From assembly GCF_030269765.1 (NCBI RefSeq), contig NZ_BSTX01000002.1, positions 496,001 through 560,000 of the forward strand: DNA of 64,000 nucleotides. The letters run 5' to 3'. Source of the stretch: Actinorhabdospora filicis (GTDB lineage: Bacteria > Actinomycetota > Actinomycetes > Mycobacteriales > Micromonosporaceae). A program made the position numbers and the translations under genes. This document shows positions 25,588 through 37,800 of the stretch, piece after piece (within the stretch, counting starts at the first letter, position 1; each line of letters starts with the position of its first letter). The notes beneath the pieces were generated by a model. That model had not been told where the DNA came from. It did no database searches and saw only the letters and a list, made by a program, of their open reading frames with translations.

Positions 25588-26166
25588 TCACGCGTGCCGC
25601 GTCGGCCGGTAGACCAGCACCTGCGTACGCCCATCGAACGTCCGGCTCTCCAGCAGCTCCAGATCGAAGTCCGCCCAGCCCTCGAACACCGGCCGCAACC
25701 CCGTCTGCCCCGTGATCACCGGAAACACCGTCACCTCGACCCGGTCGACCAGCCCCGCGGCGGCCAGCGCCCGGTTCAGCGACAGGCTCGCCTGCGACCG
25801 CAACGGCACATCCGACTCCTCCTTGAGCCGCGCGATCACATCGACACCATCACCACCCACCACCGTCGCCCCCGCCCACCCGAGCGGCCCCTGCAGCGTC
25901 GAGGACACCACCGTCGCCGGCAGACCCCGCATCCGCGCCACCCACGGATCAACCTCGATGCCCGCCGCGTCGATCTCGGCGAACAACTCCACGTTCTCCC
26001 GGAACGTCGTCGCCCCATAGACCATCCGCTGCTCCGGCGCGAGCAACCCCGCCCGGTACTCCAGCAGCTCCGGCCCCTGCTTGCCCCAGTAGCCGCCCCA
26101 GTCGCCCCGGTGCGAGCCGAAGCCGTCGAGTGAGGTGAAGACGTCGAAGGTGTACGTGGCGGTCAT
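25588..26166 (-). CDS. Dihydrofolate reductase family protein (RibD C-terminal-like)
   Basis: A 192-aa protein of the RibD C-terminal/DHFR-like superfamily, NADPH-binding reductases often of unknown substrate. It opens TYTFDVFTSLDGFGS, the usual first strand, then has RMVYGATTFRENVE near residue 46, VSSTLQGPLGW near 87 and GLVDRVEVTVFPVITGQTG near 138, matching the conserved strand order of the family. Length is standard. It is monocistronic with a hairpin terminator. Members are common in actinomycetes and are not true folate enzymes. Confidence 0.88.
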   Translation of the reverse strand: MTATYTFDVFTSLDGFGSHRGDWGGYWGKQGPELLEYRAGLLAPEQRMVYGATTFRENVELFAEIDAAGIEVDPWVARMRGLPATVVSSTLQGPLGWAGATVVGGDGVDVIARLKEESDVPLRSQASLSLNRALAAAGLVDRVEVTVFPVITGQTGLRPVFEGWADFDLELLESRTFDGRTQVLVYRPTRHA

Positions 26167-26247
26167 GATGCGCTCCTCTGCCTGGCTTGCGTCTCACCCC
26201 TGCTACGAACGGCCCGGGCCCGATCCGACACACGCCGCCGTGTTCTC

Positions 26248-26607
26248 TTAGCCGGCCGCGCCGTCCGCGTCCTGCTCCAGACGAGCCGCCCTTGCGTTCA
26301 AGTCGGCCGCCTCGGCGTCCCAGTCTGGACCGAAGAGGTAGAGGTCGCCTGCGGCCCTCCTCAGGACAGCCGGATCGTCGGGGCGCTGCAGGCAGAGGAG
26401 GCGATAGGCGAGGTTGCGGATCCACACCGGGAGCGCGAGAAGTTCCGCGGCTTGGGTCGAGTCGAGCATCTCGGAGATCTCATCGGGATCGCTGAAGGTG
26501 AGGAGCTCGATGAAGTACTGCACCTGCGTCTGCTCGCTGATGTCCCCGGCCAGCTCATGATCGACGAAGAGCCGATGTGCCCGTTCCTTCAGTGGTGCGC
26601 GATTCAT
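26248..26607 (-). CDS. Hypothetical 119-aa helical protein
   Basis: A small acidic, probably all-helical protein (MNRAPLKERAHRLFVDHEL, then LTFSDPDEISEMLDSTQ and VWIRNLAYRLLCLQRP), without signal or membrane segment. It lies at the border between chromosomal-type genes and the toxin region. The size and acidity are those of many immunity or antitoxin proteins, but no toxin gene is beside it, so this is only a possibility. The start is ATG 26607 after GGGGGCCAGAG. Confidence 0.55.
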   Translation of the reverse strand: MNRAPLKERAHRLFVDHELAGDISEQTQVQYFIELLTFSDPDEISEMLDSTQAAELLALPVWIRNLAYRLLCLQRPDDPAVLRRAAGDLYLFGPDWDAEAADLNARAARLEQDADGAAG

Positions 26608-26723
26608 CTCTGGCCCCCATGGATTCGACCGGTCTGCGGCACACGTAGATCGGGTGCCCGACCCAATCTATCGATGGACCCTCCGACGCCGAGCCGGATT
26701 GTGCGTCAGAGTGCCTCGCGTGA

Positions 26724-26942
26724 TCACCGGCGGTGCACGGTGAACGGACCGATGGCGAGCAGGTCGATCGGGCCTGTCTGGAGGCACTCCAAGGCGTGCT
26801 CGATCGCATCGGTCCTCGACCCGCCGCCGAAGGCGGTGTTGACCACCAGCGGCTGCCCGGTGCGCTCGTCGAACTCCCGCAGCATGCACCCGTTGAGCGG
26901 GTCGTCGACGGTCTGGGCGTGGGTTGTGAGGTCGATCCCGTG
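26724..26942 (-). pseudogene. C-terminal remnant of a NodU/CmcH-type carbamoyltransferase
   Basis: A 72-codon stretch ending in TGA reads like the last part of carbamoyltransferases (Carbam_trans_C): HAQTVDDPLNG, LREFDERTGQPLVVNTAFGG, then DAIEHALECLQTGPIDLLAI. The family pattern is QTV..NP, tG-P-hydrophobic-NTSFN, then a Asp-Ala helix and D-x-L-x-I-G. The frame has no start and the preceding 900 bases of a full gene are missing, so it is a truncated leftover. NTAF replaces NTSF. Other frames across it are shadows. It points to past deletion or transfer at this border. Confidence 0.65.
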
Positions 26943-27291
26943 CCATCTCTCACAAGTCGGTCTTGGTGAATCAATTCGGGCGGATACGTGGCGTCAAGTT
27001 GCCGCTTGTTTGCTGTGTGCGACGTTACATTCGCGATTGATCGCAGTTGGGGGTTGGCTGGCGGAGGTGGGCGTCCGGGGGGAAACGGTTGGGGTGCAGG
27101 GGAATGGCTCGATGCTATTGCATCGTGGACAGTCGTAAGTGGATTGTTGACTGTCGATTCCTAATAGGATATACGGCGATGGAGTTCAGAAATATGGGAC
27201 AGACCCATCGTCATCGAACTTGACAGAATCCTGTCAGTTGCGCAGAGTGGCTGAGCCCATAACTCAGTTCGCATCTTTGGGGTGCCCACCA
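26943..27291. other. AT-richer upstream region of the first LamG-Rhs operon
   Basis: About 350 bp without a credible gene. The GC content falls clearly compared with neighbours (stretches such as GATTCCTAATAGGATATACGG). It holds the probable promoter of the toxin operon at 27147-27175 and may be imported DNA. No IS end or tRNA was seen in it. Confidence 0.5.
27147..27175 (+). promoter_or_regulatory. Candidate sigma-70-type promoter for LamG-Rhs operon
   Basis: TTGACT at 27147-27152 and TATACG at 27170-27175 are 17 bp apart in an AT-rich stretch about 115 bp upstream of the GTG at 27292. Good -35 and spacer; the -10 matches four of six positions. Confidence 0.45.
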
Positions 27292-30200
27292 GTGTCTTCT
27301 CGTGGCGTGATTCGTCGTGCCCTCATTCTGAGCATCGTCGTCGTCTTGGCCGTATCTCTCGTCCAAGTCGTTATCGAACCGAGACCTGCTGTCGCAGCAG
27401 CGTCCTGTCCTGAAACAATGTGGACTGAGGGCGATGCCGTTGCCGCTGCGGTGAAGTGCGGGAAGCGGGTGGAGGCGCTCTCGCAGCGCACCGAGACATC
27501 CGTTGTCTATGCCAACCCCTCCGGCACGTTGACGCTCGAGCAGGCGCTCAAGCCAGAACGGGTCCGTAACGCCGACGGTTCATGGTCCCCCATTGACACC
27601 GACCTCGAGAAGAATGCCGACGGCTCCTTCTCGCCGGCATCCGCGACGGTCGGGATGCGCTTCTCCGGCGGCGGCAACACGGTCATCGGATCGATCGACG
27701 AGGGTGGCAAGTCCCTCGACCTCGGGTGGACCGCGCCACTGCCCACGCCAGTCGTCGACGGTGCCTCCTTGACGTACCCGGAGGTACTTCCCGGAGTCGA
27801 CCTGCGCATCGACGTGGAAAGCGCCGGATTCAAGCACCTGCTGGTGGTCAAGACTCCCGAAGCGGCGCGTAACCCGGCGCTCGCCCGCGTTGACTTCCCG
27901 GTGCGGGGGCACGAGCTGGCAGTCGTCCGCGACGAGACTGGTGCAGTAGGGGCCGTTGATTCCTCCGGTACCACGGTCTTCGGCGGTCACGTCCCTTACA
28001 TGTGGGACTCGGCAGTCCCCGGTGAGGCGAGCAAGGCGAGCACCAACGGCCTCCGCTCGGCTGCACCACAGCCCAGCACGAAGACCGCGCCGATCGGTGT
28101 GGAGATCGCCGACGGAAACGTCACGGTCATCCCCGACCAGAAGGTGCTCACCGGTGCCGGCACCGTCTTCCCGGTCATGATCGACCCTCCTTGGTCCTCG
28201 TCCCGACTGCATTACACGACGCTGGCATCCCATCAGTCCGCGCCGTTCTATGACCAGCCCCTGGCGGCGAGCGACAACGCGGACAAGGGCGAGATCAAGG
28301 TCGGAAATTCGGGCGAAGGATTCAAGGTCCGCCAGATCTTCAACATGAACCTGTCCACGGTTCGCAGCAAGAAGGTGCTCAAGGCGATCTTCTCGATCAC
28401 CCACACCTGGACCTGGACCTGGTGCTCCTCCAACAGCCCCATCGAGATCTGGCAGACCAACGACTTCACCTCAAAGTCGGTCTGGGGGAACTCGCCGAAC
28501 ACTGACGGCTGGCTGAGCAAGCTCGGCTCGTCCAAGCAGGCTCGCGCCGTTGGTAAGGAATGCGGAATCGACCCGCTTGAGTTCGACGTGACCTCGAAGG
28601 TGGCGTCGGTCGCCGGCGGCGGCGCGGACCACATCAACCTCGGGCTGCGCGCGACAGACGAATCGACGCCTGATGGATGGCGCCGATTCAAGCTGGACCC
28701 GAAGATCTACATCGAATACAACACCCCGCCCGTGGTCCCCACCAACCTGCAGCTTCGCGCGGGTGCCGGGAACATGGTCCCGTGCACCGCTTCCGAGGTG
28801 TGGGTCAACACCCGGACCCCCTCGTTCTCCGCAGTCGTCTCGGACCCCGATGACAACACGCTGACCGCCGGACTCGCGTGGACGACGCCCGGTGGCGCCG
28901 TCACCCCCTCGCAGACCCTGACGGCCACAGCGACCTCGGGTCGCAGCGCCGAAGCGACGGTTCCGAGTGGTACACCTCTGACGGCCGGAGATGGGAACAT
29001 CGGCGGCCATTACGAGCTGCTCGCCAATGCCAAGGACAAGTACTCCACGTCCGCCTGGTCGCCACGTTGTAAGTTCGGTGTCGACGTGACGGCCCCGGGA
29101 ACACCCGGCGGAGTGAGTTCCAGCGACTACCCTGCGGACACCACCCCGCGCTACGGCGTTGGATACACCGGCTCCTTCAGCATCGCGGCGCCCACTGATC
29201 GGCCTGAGGACGTGGCGACCTATCTGGTCACGGTCAACCAGACCGACCCCGGCGCGGGCTATGTCGTCAACGCCAGCGGTACCAGCGCAGCGACGCCCTT
29301 CGCGGCAACACCGACGCAGGAGGACGCCAACGTCATCAGGGTCTGGGCGCGAGATCGAGCGGGCAACCTGTCCGACAGCAACCCCAGTACGCCGATTCCG
29401 GACCCGCTGACCTACACGTTCAAGGTCGGCGTTGGCGCCGACCCGATCGGTGAGTGGAACTTCGACACCCGCGGTCCGGCCGGTGAGATCCCGGACAGCA
29501 TGCCCGGTGAGCCCAAGCACCCGCTTACACCGAACGGTGCGCCGATCCAGGTATCTGGCCGCCTCGTCTACGACTACGCCGGTGGATTCAACGGCAATGG
29601 TGGATACCGCACCGCCGCCCCGGTGCTCGACACCTCCAAGAGCTTCACGGTCTCGGCCTGGGCTCGACTGGCGAACCCCAACACCAACGCGACGATCCTC
29701 AGCCAGGCGGGACAGGCGGTACCGGCCTTCTACTTGAACTACAACAAGGCGAACAACAGGTGGTGGTTCACCACCACGGCATCCGATGTCGCCTCGCCGA
29801 CCTGGTACGACACCAAGTCATTGAAGGAACCGCGCATCGGTGCCTGGACTCACCTCGCGGGCGTCTACGACGCTGGAAACAAGACGATCTCCCTGTACGT
29901 CGACGGTGAGCTCCAGATGACGACGAGCCGCCCGACCGCGTTCAACGCGACCGGCCCGCTGGCCGTGGGGCAGGCATATGCCGTCAAGGACGGCACATCG
30001 TGGTCGTACATGAACGGTGACATCGACACCGTCAAGGTCTGGGATCGCGCCCTTCGTGGGGATCAGATCAAGGCCAAGGCCCTTGAGCCCACCCAGCAGG
30101 CTCGCTGGGGCCTTGATGAGGACGGTAGAAACACCGCCAAGAGCGCCGCTGATCCGCTTGCCCTGGGAACGGGCATGTCGATCCCCGACAAGGCGCTGGA

Positions 30201-31803
30201 GACGACCGGTGCCGGCTGCGCCACCACTAACAGCCCGGTGTTGTGGACAAACTCGTCCTTCTCTGTCGCGGCGTGGGTGCGGCTGTCCGACAAGAGCGAC
30301 TACCGAAACGTGATCACCCAAACCGGCCAGAACCGTCCGGGTTTCTATATTCAGTACAACAAGACCGTCGACCGGTGGCGCTTCACCATGGCGACCTCCG
30401 ATACCCAGGCGACGAGCTTCCTGAGCATCGACTCGAAGGAGCCGGCAAAGCTGAACACGTGGACGCATCTGACTGCCACGTTCAACGCTGGCTCTGGAGA
30501 AATGCGGCTGTATGTGAACGGTGCCGACAGCGGTGTCCCCGTCGTTGATGGAAAGCCACTCGCCAATACGGCGCCGTGGCACGCGCCTGGTCCTCTGAAG
30601 GTCGGATGCGCCTCCACGCTCCTGGAGAAGGTCGACTACCAGAAGTTCGTGGGCGCCATCGATGACGTCCATGTGTACGCCGGAGTGCTGGCCGCGACGG
30701 GTACGAGTTCGGTGATCAGCACTATGATGGCCACACGGCACAATCTCGATTGGGATGTCACTCCGACGGTCCGCCGGGACCTGACGCTTGGCTACACTAC
30801 CGACGGCGGCGGCATGTCGCTGCTGACGGGGCAGCGGCCGACCAATGGCACGGCCTGGGACATCAACACCGGCTGGACCTCGCCCGACGGCAGTTACCTG
30901 AGCGACAACACGATCGTTGCTGCCGGGGACTTCACCGGTGACGGCACGGCCGATGCCGCGATCAGCAAGGCTCTCGGCGATGGCACGACCGAGCTACGTC
31001 TGCTCACCCGTGACAATGGCCCACTGACCGATGCCGGAACCCCGGTCGTCATCCAGTCCGAGTGGAACCCCGCGACGACGCGACTGGTGGCCGCCAACAT
31101 CGATGGGAGCGGTCCGGCCGAACTCCTCGTGGTCCGGGACGCGGGCAACTGCCAGACCGAGGTCGGCGTGTACCCGTCGAACGGCACCGGATTCGACACA
31201 CCGCTGTTGGACCCGCGGGTCGCCCCGGTGTGCTTCAACGAAGTCCAGACCACCGTCGGTGACCTCGACGCCGATCGTGCCAGCGATCTGATCATGCTCC
31301 ACCGCACGGCTACCGGAGTCGAGCTGCTGTCCTGGCGTGGAAGCAGCAGCTACGCCGTCGACCTGCCGGTGACGCTATGGGCCTCGCCGTCCTGGACATT
31401 CGGCGCCACCCGACTCGTCGGTGTCTCGGATGTGACCGGCGACAAGCGCGATGATGTGGTCGTCATGCGTGACCTCGGTGGCAACAACTTCACGTTCGAG
31501 GTGCTCAACGGAATTCCCGTCCAGACGCCCGAGGGCATCGTGGGTGGGCTCGCTGCACCAGTCAAGTGGTGGGACAGCCCGGCCTCGGCTGCGATGAACC
31601 TCAGCACCGGGAAGCAGCTCTTGCTCGACGTCGACCTCGACGGTGACGCAGACCTGGCGATGCTGTGGCCCAAGCCCGGCGGTGGTACGCAGCTGCTCTA
31701 CCTCACTGCGAGCGGAGCGAAGTTCACCGGCGGCCCGTCGTGGATCCAGCTCTACGACTCCGGTACCAAGCCACTCGACATCACTCGCCTCACGGTCGCC
31801 TGA
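27292..31803 (+). CDS. Secreted LamG/VCBS-repeat protein, partner of Rhs
   Basis: A 1503-aa exported protein. After the signal (VIRRALILSIVVVLAVSLVQ) comes an N-terminal family domain (about 40-330: GSWSPIDTDLEKN, KHLLVVKTPEAARNPALARV), then a DNRLRE-like/Ig region, two LamG (concanavalin-like) domains (about 760-920 and 970-1140, each with SFTVSAWARL- or SFSVAAWVRL-like and GAWTHLAGVYDA-like motifs) and FG-GAP/VCBS-type repeats (about 1210-1500: DFTGDGTADAAI, DVTGDKRDDVVVMRD). GTG 27292 was chosen because the paralogue at 56307 starts at the same GTG-TCC after the same leader. It is followed after 38 bp by the Rhs gene. It probably binds surface glycans or helps display the Rhs toxin; this is inference. 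Confidence 0.85.
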   Translation: MSSRGVIRRALILSIVVVLAVSLVQVVIEPRPAVAAASCPETMWTEGDAVAAAVKCGKRVEALSQRTETSVVYANPSGTLTLEQALKPERVRNADGSWSPIDTDLEKNADGSFSPASATVGMRFSGGGNTVIGSIDEGGKSLDLGWTAPLPTPVVDGASLTYPEVLPGVDLRIDVESAGFKHLLVVKTPEAARNPALARVDFPVRGHELAVVRDETGAVGAVDSSGTTVFGGHVPYMWDSAVPGEASKASTNGLRSAAPQPSTKTAPIGVEIADGNVTVIPDQKVLTGAGTVFPVMIDPPWSSSRLHYTTLASHQSAPFYDQPLAASDNADKGEIKVGNSGEGFKVRQIFNMNLSTVRSKKVLKAIFSITHTWTWTWCSSNSPIEIWQTNDFTSKSVWGNSPNTDGWLSKLGSSKQARAVGKECGIDPLEFDVTSKVASVAGGGADHINLGLRATDESTPDGWRRFKLDPKIYIEYNTPPVVPTNLQLRAGAGNMVPCTASEVWVNTRTPSFSAVVSDPDDNTLTAGLAWTTPGGAVTPSQTLTATATSGRSAEATVPSGTPLTAGDGNIGGHYELLANAKDKYSTSAWSPRCKFGVDVTAPGTPGGVSSSDYPADTTPRYGVGYTGSFSIAAPTDRPEDVATYLVTVNQTDPGAGYVVNASGTSAATPFAATPTQEDANVIRVWARDRAGNLSDSNPSTPIPDPLTYTFKVGVGADPIGEWNFDTRGPAGEIPDSMPGEPKHPLTPNGAPIQVSGRLVYDYAGGFNGNGGYRTAAPVLDTSKSFTVSAWARLANPNTNATILSQAGQAVPAFYLNYNKANNRWWFTTTASDVASPTWYDTKSLKEPRIGAWTHLAGVYDAGNKTISLYVDGELQMTTSRPTAFNATGPLAVGQAYAVKDGTSWSYMNGDIDTVKVWDRALRGDQIKAKALEPTQQARWGLDEDGRNTAKSAADPLALGTGMSIPDKALETTGAGCATTNSPVLWTNSSFSVAAWVRLSDKSDYRNVITQTGQNRPGFYIQYNKTVDRWRFTMATSDTQATSFLSIDSKEPAKLNTWTHLTATFNAGSGEMRLYVNGADSGVPVVDGKPLANTAPWHAPGPLKVGCASTLLEKVDYQKFVGAIDDVHVYAGVLAATGTSSVISTMMATRHNLDWDVTPTVRRDLTLGYTTDGGGMSLLTGQRPTNGTAWDINTGWTSPDGSYLSDNTIVAAGDFTGDGTADAAISKALGDGTTELRLLTRDNGPLTDAGTPVVIQSEWNPATTRLVAANIDGSGPAELLVVRDAGNCQTEVGVYPSNGTGFDTPLLDPRVAPVCFNEVQTTVGDLDADRASDLIMLHRTATGVELLSWRGSSSYAVDLPVTLWASPSWTFGATRLVGVSDVTGDKRDDVVVMRDLGGNNFTFEVLNGIPVQTPEGIVGGLAAPVKWWDSPASAAMNLSTGKQLLLDVDLDGDADLAMLWPKPGGGTQLLYLTASGAKFTGGPSWIQLYDSGTKPLDITRLTVA

Positions 31804-31841
31804 CCGCCCAACCTGCCCAAAGCTCGTTTCGGAGGACCCCT

Positions 31842-34800
31842 GTGCCCGAAAAGCGTCTTCGACGACGTCTGTCCACACCCGCCCGCCGACGCCTGAGGCG
31901 CATGAGAGTGCGTGCCCTCATTGCACCGAAGATCTCGCTGCCGGTGATGTCGCTGTTGCTCATCGTGGGATTGCTCCCTTACGTCGGCTCGGCCCTAGGC
32001 GACCTCTTCGAACCCAAGCCGGGCAACGAGCAGGAGTCGGTGCCCGGCGAGGACGCTCCAGTCGGGGAGACCGGTCCCGATGAGCTGGCCGGGTCTCGCC
32101 GGACTGAGGCCGGGCCGGCGGCCTGGCCGGCGGGCGGGAAGGCCACGGTTGATCTGCCCTCAGATGGATCACGGGTACGCGCAGGAGACCTACCGATCTA
32201 CTTGCGTGCAAAGGACGGTGCTGCGAGCACCGCGACGATTGAGCTCCGGGATCACGGCACTACGCAGTCCCTCGGCGTTACCGGTCTGCTGATGGACGTC
32301 CAGTCGCAGCGCGATGTCGAGGTCACCGTGGACTATCGCGCCTTCTCCGGCGCGGTTGGCGGCGACTGGTCGCGGCGGCTGGCCGTCGTCCGGCTGACCG
32401 GCTGCCCTGTGTCGGCCGTCGTCGGGTGCACCTCCGAAGTGCTGCCGTCAGAAAACAACGCGAACTCACGCGCTCTGAGCACGACTCTCGCCGCGGCTGC
32501 CGCGCCCCAGACCCTGGCGGTCACCGCGGAGACGTCCGGCGACTCTGGAACGTTCGCCGCCTCATCGCTCAAGCCCTCCGATTCCTGGCGTGCGGGTACC
32601 GCCACCGGTGACTTCGGCTGGACGTACAACGTTGATCTCCCACCGAGCATCAACGGTCCTACGCCGGGCATCAAACTGTCGTACTCCTCGGCGGCGGCCG
32701 ATGGGCAGACGGCGTCGACGAACAACCAGCCGTCATGGGTCGGATCGGGCTTCGACTACAGCACCGGCTACATCGAGCGAACCTACAAAGGCTGCGTCGA
32801 CGACACCGAAGGCTCGAACAACTCCACCAAGACCGGTGACCTCTGCTGGAGCGGCGACGAAATCGTCACACTTCGGCTTGGCGGCTCGGCCGCACAGCTG
32901 ATCAAGGACGGGAAGACCTGGCGTCCCCGTACCGAAGACGGATCTCGCATCGAACAGCTGACGAACAAGGACTGGGCCAACGGCGACAACGATGGCGAGT
33001 ACTGGCGCGTCACCACCCCGAACGGCACCCAGTACTACTTCGGCCGCAACCAGCTCCCGGGATGGACGACCGGCGCGGCCGTCACCAACTCGACCTGGAC
33101 CGTCCCCGTCTTCGGCAACCACACCGGCGAACAGTGCCATGCCGATGCGTTCAGCTCGTCGTGGTGCGACCAAGGATGGCGCTGGAACCTCGACTACGTC
33201 GTCGACGTGCACGGCAACACCATGTCGCTGTGGTACGACAAGGAGATCGACCGGTACGGGCGCAACAACGACGCCAACGCCGTCTCGACCTACGATCGCG
33301 GCGGATACGTCACCCGCATCGACTACGGGACCCGCTCGACCACGAGCTACGGCACCGCTCCCACACAGGTGTTCTTCGACGTCGCCGACCGCTGCCTCGA
33401 AGGCAAGGCCTGCGACCCGACGAAAAAGGAGAACTGGGCGAACTGGCCCGACACTCCCTGGGACCTGAACTGCAAGACCGCTCCATGTGCAGGTAAGACG
33501 AGCCCCGCGTTCTTCACGACGAAGCGTCTAGCCAAGATCACCTCCAAGGTGAATCTCACCACCGGCACGCAAGTCGTGAACACTTACGCACTACGGCACG
33601 CCTACATCGAGCCCGGCGACGGCACGCGCGCAGGTCTCTGGCTGGAGGGCATCACCCGAACCGGCTACCTCAACGGCTCGACCATCACCGTCCCTGAGGT
33701 GACCTTCAAGGGCGTACAGCTGAACAACCGAGTGGACGGCGTGGACAACGCCCCGCCGATGAACTGGCCCCGCCTGCGCCGCATCGGACTGGAGACCGGC
33801 GGCGAGATCGTCGTTGACTACTCCGACCGCGATTGCACCCCTGCGACTCTGCCGGCCAAGGCGGAGACGAACAACAAGCGCTGCTACCCCATCTACTGGA
33901 CCCGTCCCGGCCAGGTCAACGCCAAGGTCGACTGGTTCCACAAATACGTGGTCAACGCGGTCTACTCCAGCGACCCGTACGGCAACGCGACCTCACAGAT
34001 GGTGACCCGATACGAGTACCTCGGTGACCCCGCCTGGCGGCGCGCCGAGGAGAACGGCCTCACCCCGAAGGACAAGCTCACCTACAGCGACTGGCGCGGC
34101 TACGAACGAGTCCGCACGATCATCGGCCAGAACGGCGATGAGATGAAGTCCGAAGTCCTCTACATGCGAGGCATGGACGGCGACATCCTCCCAGGCGGCT
34201 CCACACGCAGCGTCCAGGTCACCGACTCCCAGGGCAAGAAGGTGACCGACTCCAACTGGTTCGCCGGGATGAGCCGCGAGGAGACCATTTACAACACCGA
34301 CGACGGAAGCGTCGTCAGCTCCACCATCAGCGATCCATGGGCAAGCGCGCCAACGGCGACACGCAAAATCGGCGACACCACCGTGACGGCACGCTACATC
34401 TCCACCGATGGAAGCTGGATCCGTACGATGCTCGACGGTGGCCGGGCTCCCCGTGTCACCGGCAAGACCATGAAGTTCAATGACCGCGGCCAGCCCTACC
34501 AAATCCATGATCTCGGGGATCTGGCGGTCGCCGGCGACGATAAGTGCACGACGACGACGTACATCGAGAACACCAGCGCCTGGATTCGTGACCTGCCGCA
34601 GGAGGTCACGACCACTGCGCTCCCATGCGGCACGAACCCGGCCAAGCGCGATGACGTCATCTCGGTGGAACGCAGCCTCTATGACGGGTTGGCCTACGGG
34701 GCCACCCCCACCAAGGGCCTCATCACCGAAGGTCAGCTGGCCAGCGACTGGTCTGCGGCGAGCGGTGCGACCTTCAAAACGAAGGCAAAGACCCAGTACG

Positions 34801-37800
34801 ACACGCACGGGCGTGTGACCAAGTCGTGGGATGTACTCAACAGGCCGACGACCACTGTCTACACGCCGACCAGCGGTGGACCCGTGACGAAGATCGTGAC
34901 GATCAACGCCGCGAACCACCCCACGACGACTGTGACCGATGGCGTGTTCGGCCTGCCCGTGACGGTCACCGACGCCAACTCCAAGACGACCCAGTACGCA
35001 TACGACGGGCTCGGGAGACTCATCAAGGGGTGGACGCCCGGGCGCGCCAAGACCGACACACCCGATGTCGAGCACGACTACATCCTCAAAGCCGGAACGG
35101 CTCCCGCGGTCGGTACCAAGAAGTTGCTGTGGAACGGCAAGGCCGCGACCGCGTACACCATCTATGACGGTCTCGGCCGCGAACGCCAGACACAGTCTCC
35201 CTCACCTGCCGGTGGGCGCGTCCTTACGGACGTCTTCTACAACACCGCTGGCAAGGTGGTCCTGCGTTACGGCGCCTACTACAACAGTGACAAGCCCAGC
35301 ACGACACCCTTCACCGCGACGGATGGCACGCTCGTTCCGAACCAGCACGCCACCGGCTACGACGGTGCAGGCCGCCTCACCGCCGACATCTTCCAGCCCT
35401 TCGGGAAGGAAGCCTGGCGGGCCAGCACGATCTATCACGGTGACAGCGAAGACTCGGTTCCTCCCGCAGGCGGGTCTGCCATCACAACGATCAAGGACGC
35501 GCTTGGACGCGCCACCGAGATCCGCTACTACGACGGCTCGTCCCTGACCGCCTCCTACATTGCCACGCGCTACGGATACGACTCGCAAAACCGGATCCGC
35601 AGCGTCACCGATGCTGCCGGGAACCAGTGGAAGTACACCTACGACTTCCGCGGCCGGATGGAGATGACCGAGGACCCCGACAAGGGCAAGTCCGTCATGA
35701 CCTATGACGACGCCGGCCGCCTCCTGACCACCACCGACGACCGCGGCACAACACTGGCGACCACTTGGGACGCACTCGACCGCAAGACGAGTGTTCGCCT
35801 GGGATCGGCGACGGGGACCGAACTCGCGAAATGGGTATACGACACCGTCGCCAAAGGACAGCTGACCTCCTCCACCAGCTTCCACGACGGTGCGGCATAC
35901 GTGAAAGCCGTGCAGAAGTACGACAACGCGTATCGCCCGCTGCAGAGCTCGGTCACCATCCCCACTGCCGAAGGCAACCTCGCGGGTACCTACACGACCT
36001 ACCAGTCCTACTTCGCCGACGGCACGCCACAAACCACGACGCTACCGGCGATGGGAGGCCTTCCTGAGGAGCTCCTCCAGTACGTCTACGACGACTACGG
36101 GCTCCCCAAGCAGCTGGTAAGCGACCAAACGACCGGCGGCCACTACGTGACCGACACACGCTATGACGCACTGTCGGCCGTCACTCAGTTCACGCTCGCC
36201 GAAGACGCCCAAGGATCGAAGCGGCTCTACCGCAACTTCACCTACGAGCCCGGAACGAACCGGCTGGCCTCCAGCTCGACCTCTCGTTCGACCGGCACCC
36301 CGAACGTCCTGTCAGAGATCAAGTACACCTACGACGCCACAGGCAACGTCCTCTCCATTGGCGACACGCCGGCGGAGAACTCGGCAGCCGATGACGTGCA
36401 GTGCTTCAAGTACGACGGCTACCGACGCCTCAAGACCGCTTGGACCAGCAACGCCAAGACCTGCGGCGACAGCGCGACCAAGGAGGACGTGGGCGGAACG
36501 GCACCGTACTGGCAGTCCTGGACCTTCGACTCTGTGGGCAACCGACTGAGCGAAACCGACCACCTCAACGGCTCGGAGACCATCTACAGCCGTGAGGGGG
36601 CCGACAAGACCCGCGCCCATGCGGTGGCCACCGCCAAGACCACCATGGCGAGCGGCAGCAGCAAGACCGACGTGTACGGGTACGACGAAATCGGCAACAC
36701 CATCAGCCGAGCTTCTGCGCAGGGACAGCAGAAACTCACGTGGAACCCAGAAGGACGTCTCGATACGCTGACCGTTGCGGCCAAGACGACCTCCTTCGTC
36801 TACGACGCCGATGGAGCACGACTCGTCCGCACCGACCCCGACGGGTCGAAGAAGCTGTTCCTCGGAGACACCGACCTCACCTCCTCCAAGGGCGCCAGCG
36901 TCGTGACGGGCAACCGTTACTACTCCTGGAACGGGCAGACGGTCGCGGTCCGGGCTTCGAACGGCAAACTCACCTGGCAGGTCTCCGATCACCACGGAAC
37001 CGCGAGCCTGTCGGTCGACGCCGCGACCCTCTCCTTCACCTACCGGCGAACCACTCCGTATGGCGAGGACCGAGGCGCCTCCGCGGCGAACTGGCCTGAC
37101 GCGCGCGGTTTCCTCGGCGGAGAGCAGGACTCCAGTGGCTTGACCCACATCGGGGCACGCGAGTACGACCCCAACCTGGGGAGCTTCATCTCCGTCGACC
37201 CGCTGATCGACCCTGCCGATCCTCAGCAACTGCACGGATACCTGTACGCCAACGGCAATCCCGTTACCTTGAGCGATCCCACCGGTCTTTCGCCTAATGG
37301 AGTTGGCGGTATCGTTGTAGGGAAGGTCCAAGGGGTATTTGTTCGATACAATGGAGATGGTCCGAAGCCGCCACCGGGTGCGCCAACTGGAAATGGCTGG
37401 GACTGGTTCCTTGGAGTAAGTGGAAAAACTACCTATACCGAGGGTGGCATTACCACCGTCATTTGGTACTCGGAATGGTGGTGGTGCAACGCCGATAGTA
37501 GTGTCTGTGCGGGTCAAGTTCAGGAAGACGGCACGGCGGCTGTCATCACATTCACCACCACGGACAAGGTCAGTAGGTTTGTTGCACCCACACCTTATGG
37601 TCCATACGCTCCGGGTAAAGAGCCGAGCACACCGAAGCCGCAGCCGGGCTGCTACAGCGATGGCAACGGTGGGTCATTCGTCGTCAACGACGATGGCTCC
37701 ACAGTTCAGAACGCTCCCCCGGAGGCCGCACAGCCACCGCCAACCTGTGGTTTCTGGGACTTCAAGTGCGGCTGGAACGATCCAACAGCATGGTGGCGCG

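Noticed and set aside
26555..26974. 139-codon minus-strand frame over the carbamoyltransferase remnant
   Set aside because: It is in a different frame from the recognisable remnant and is not protein-like.
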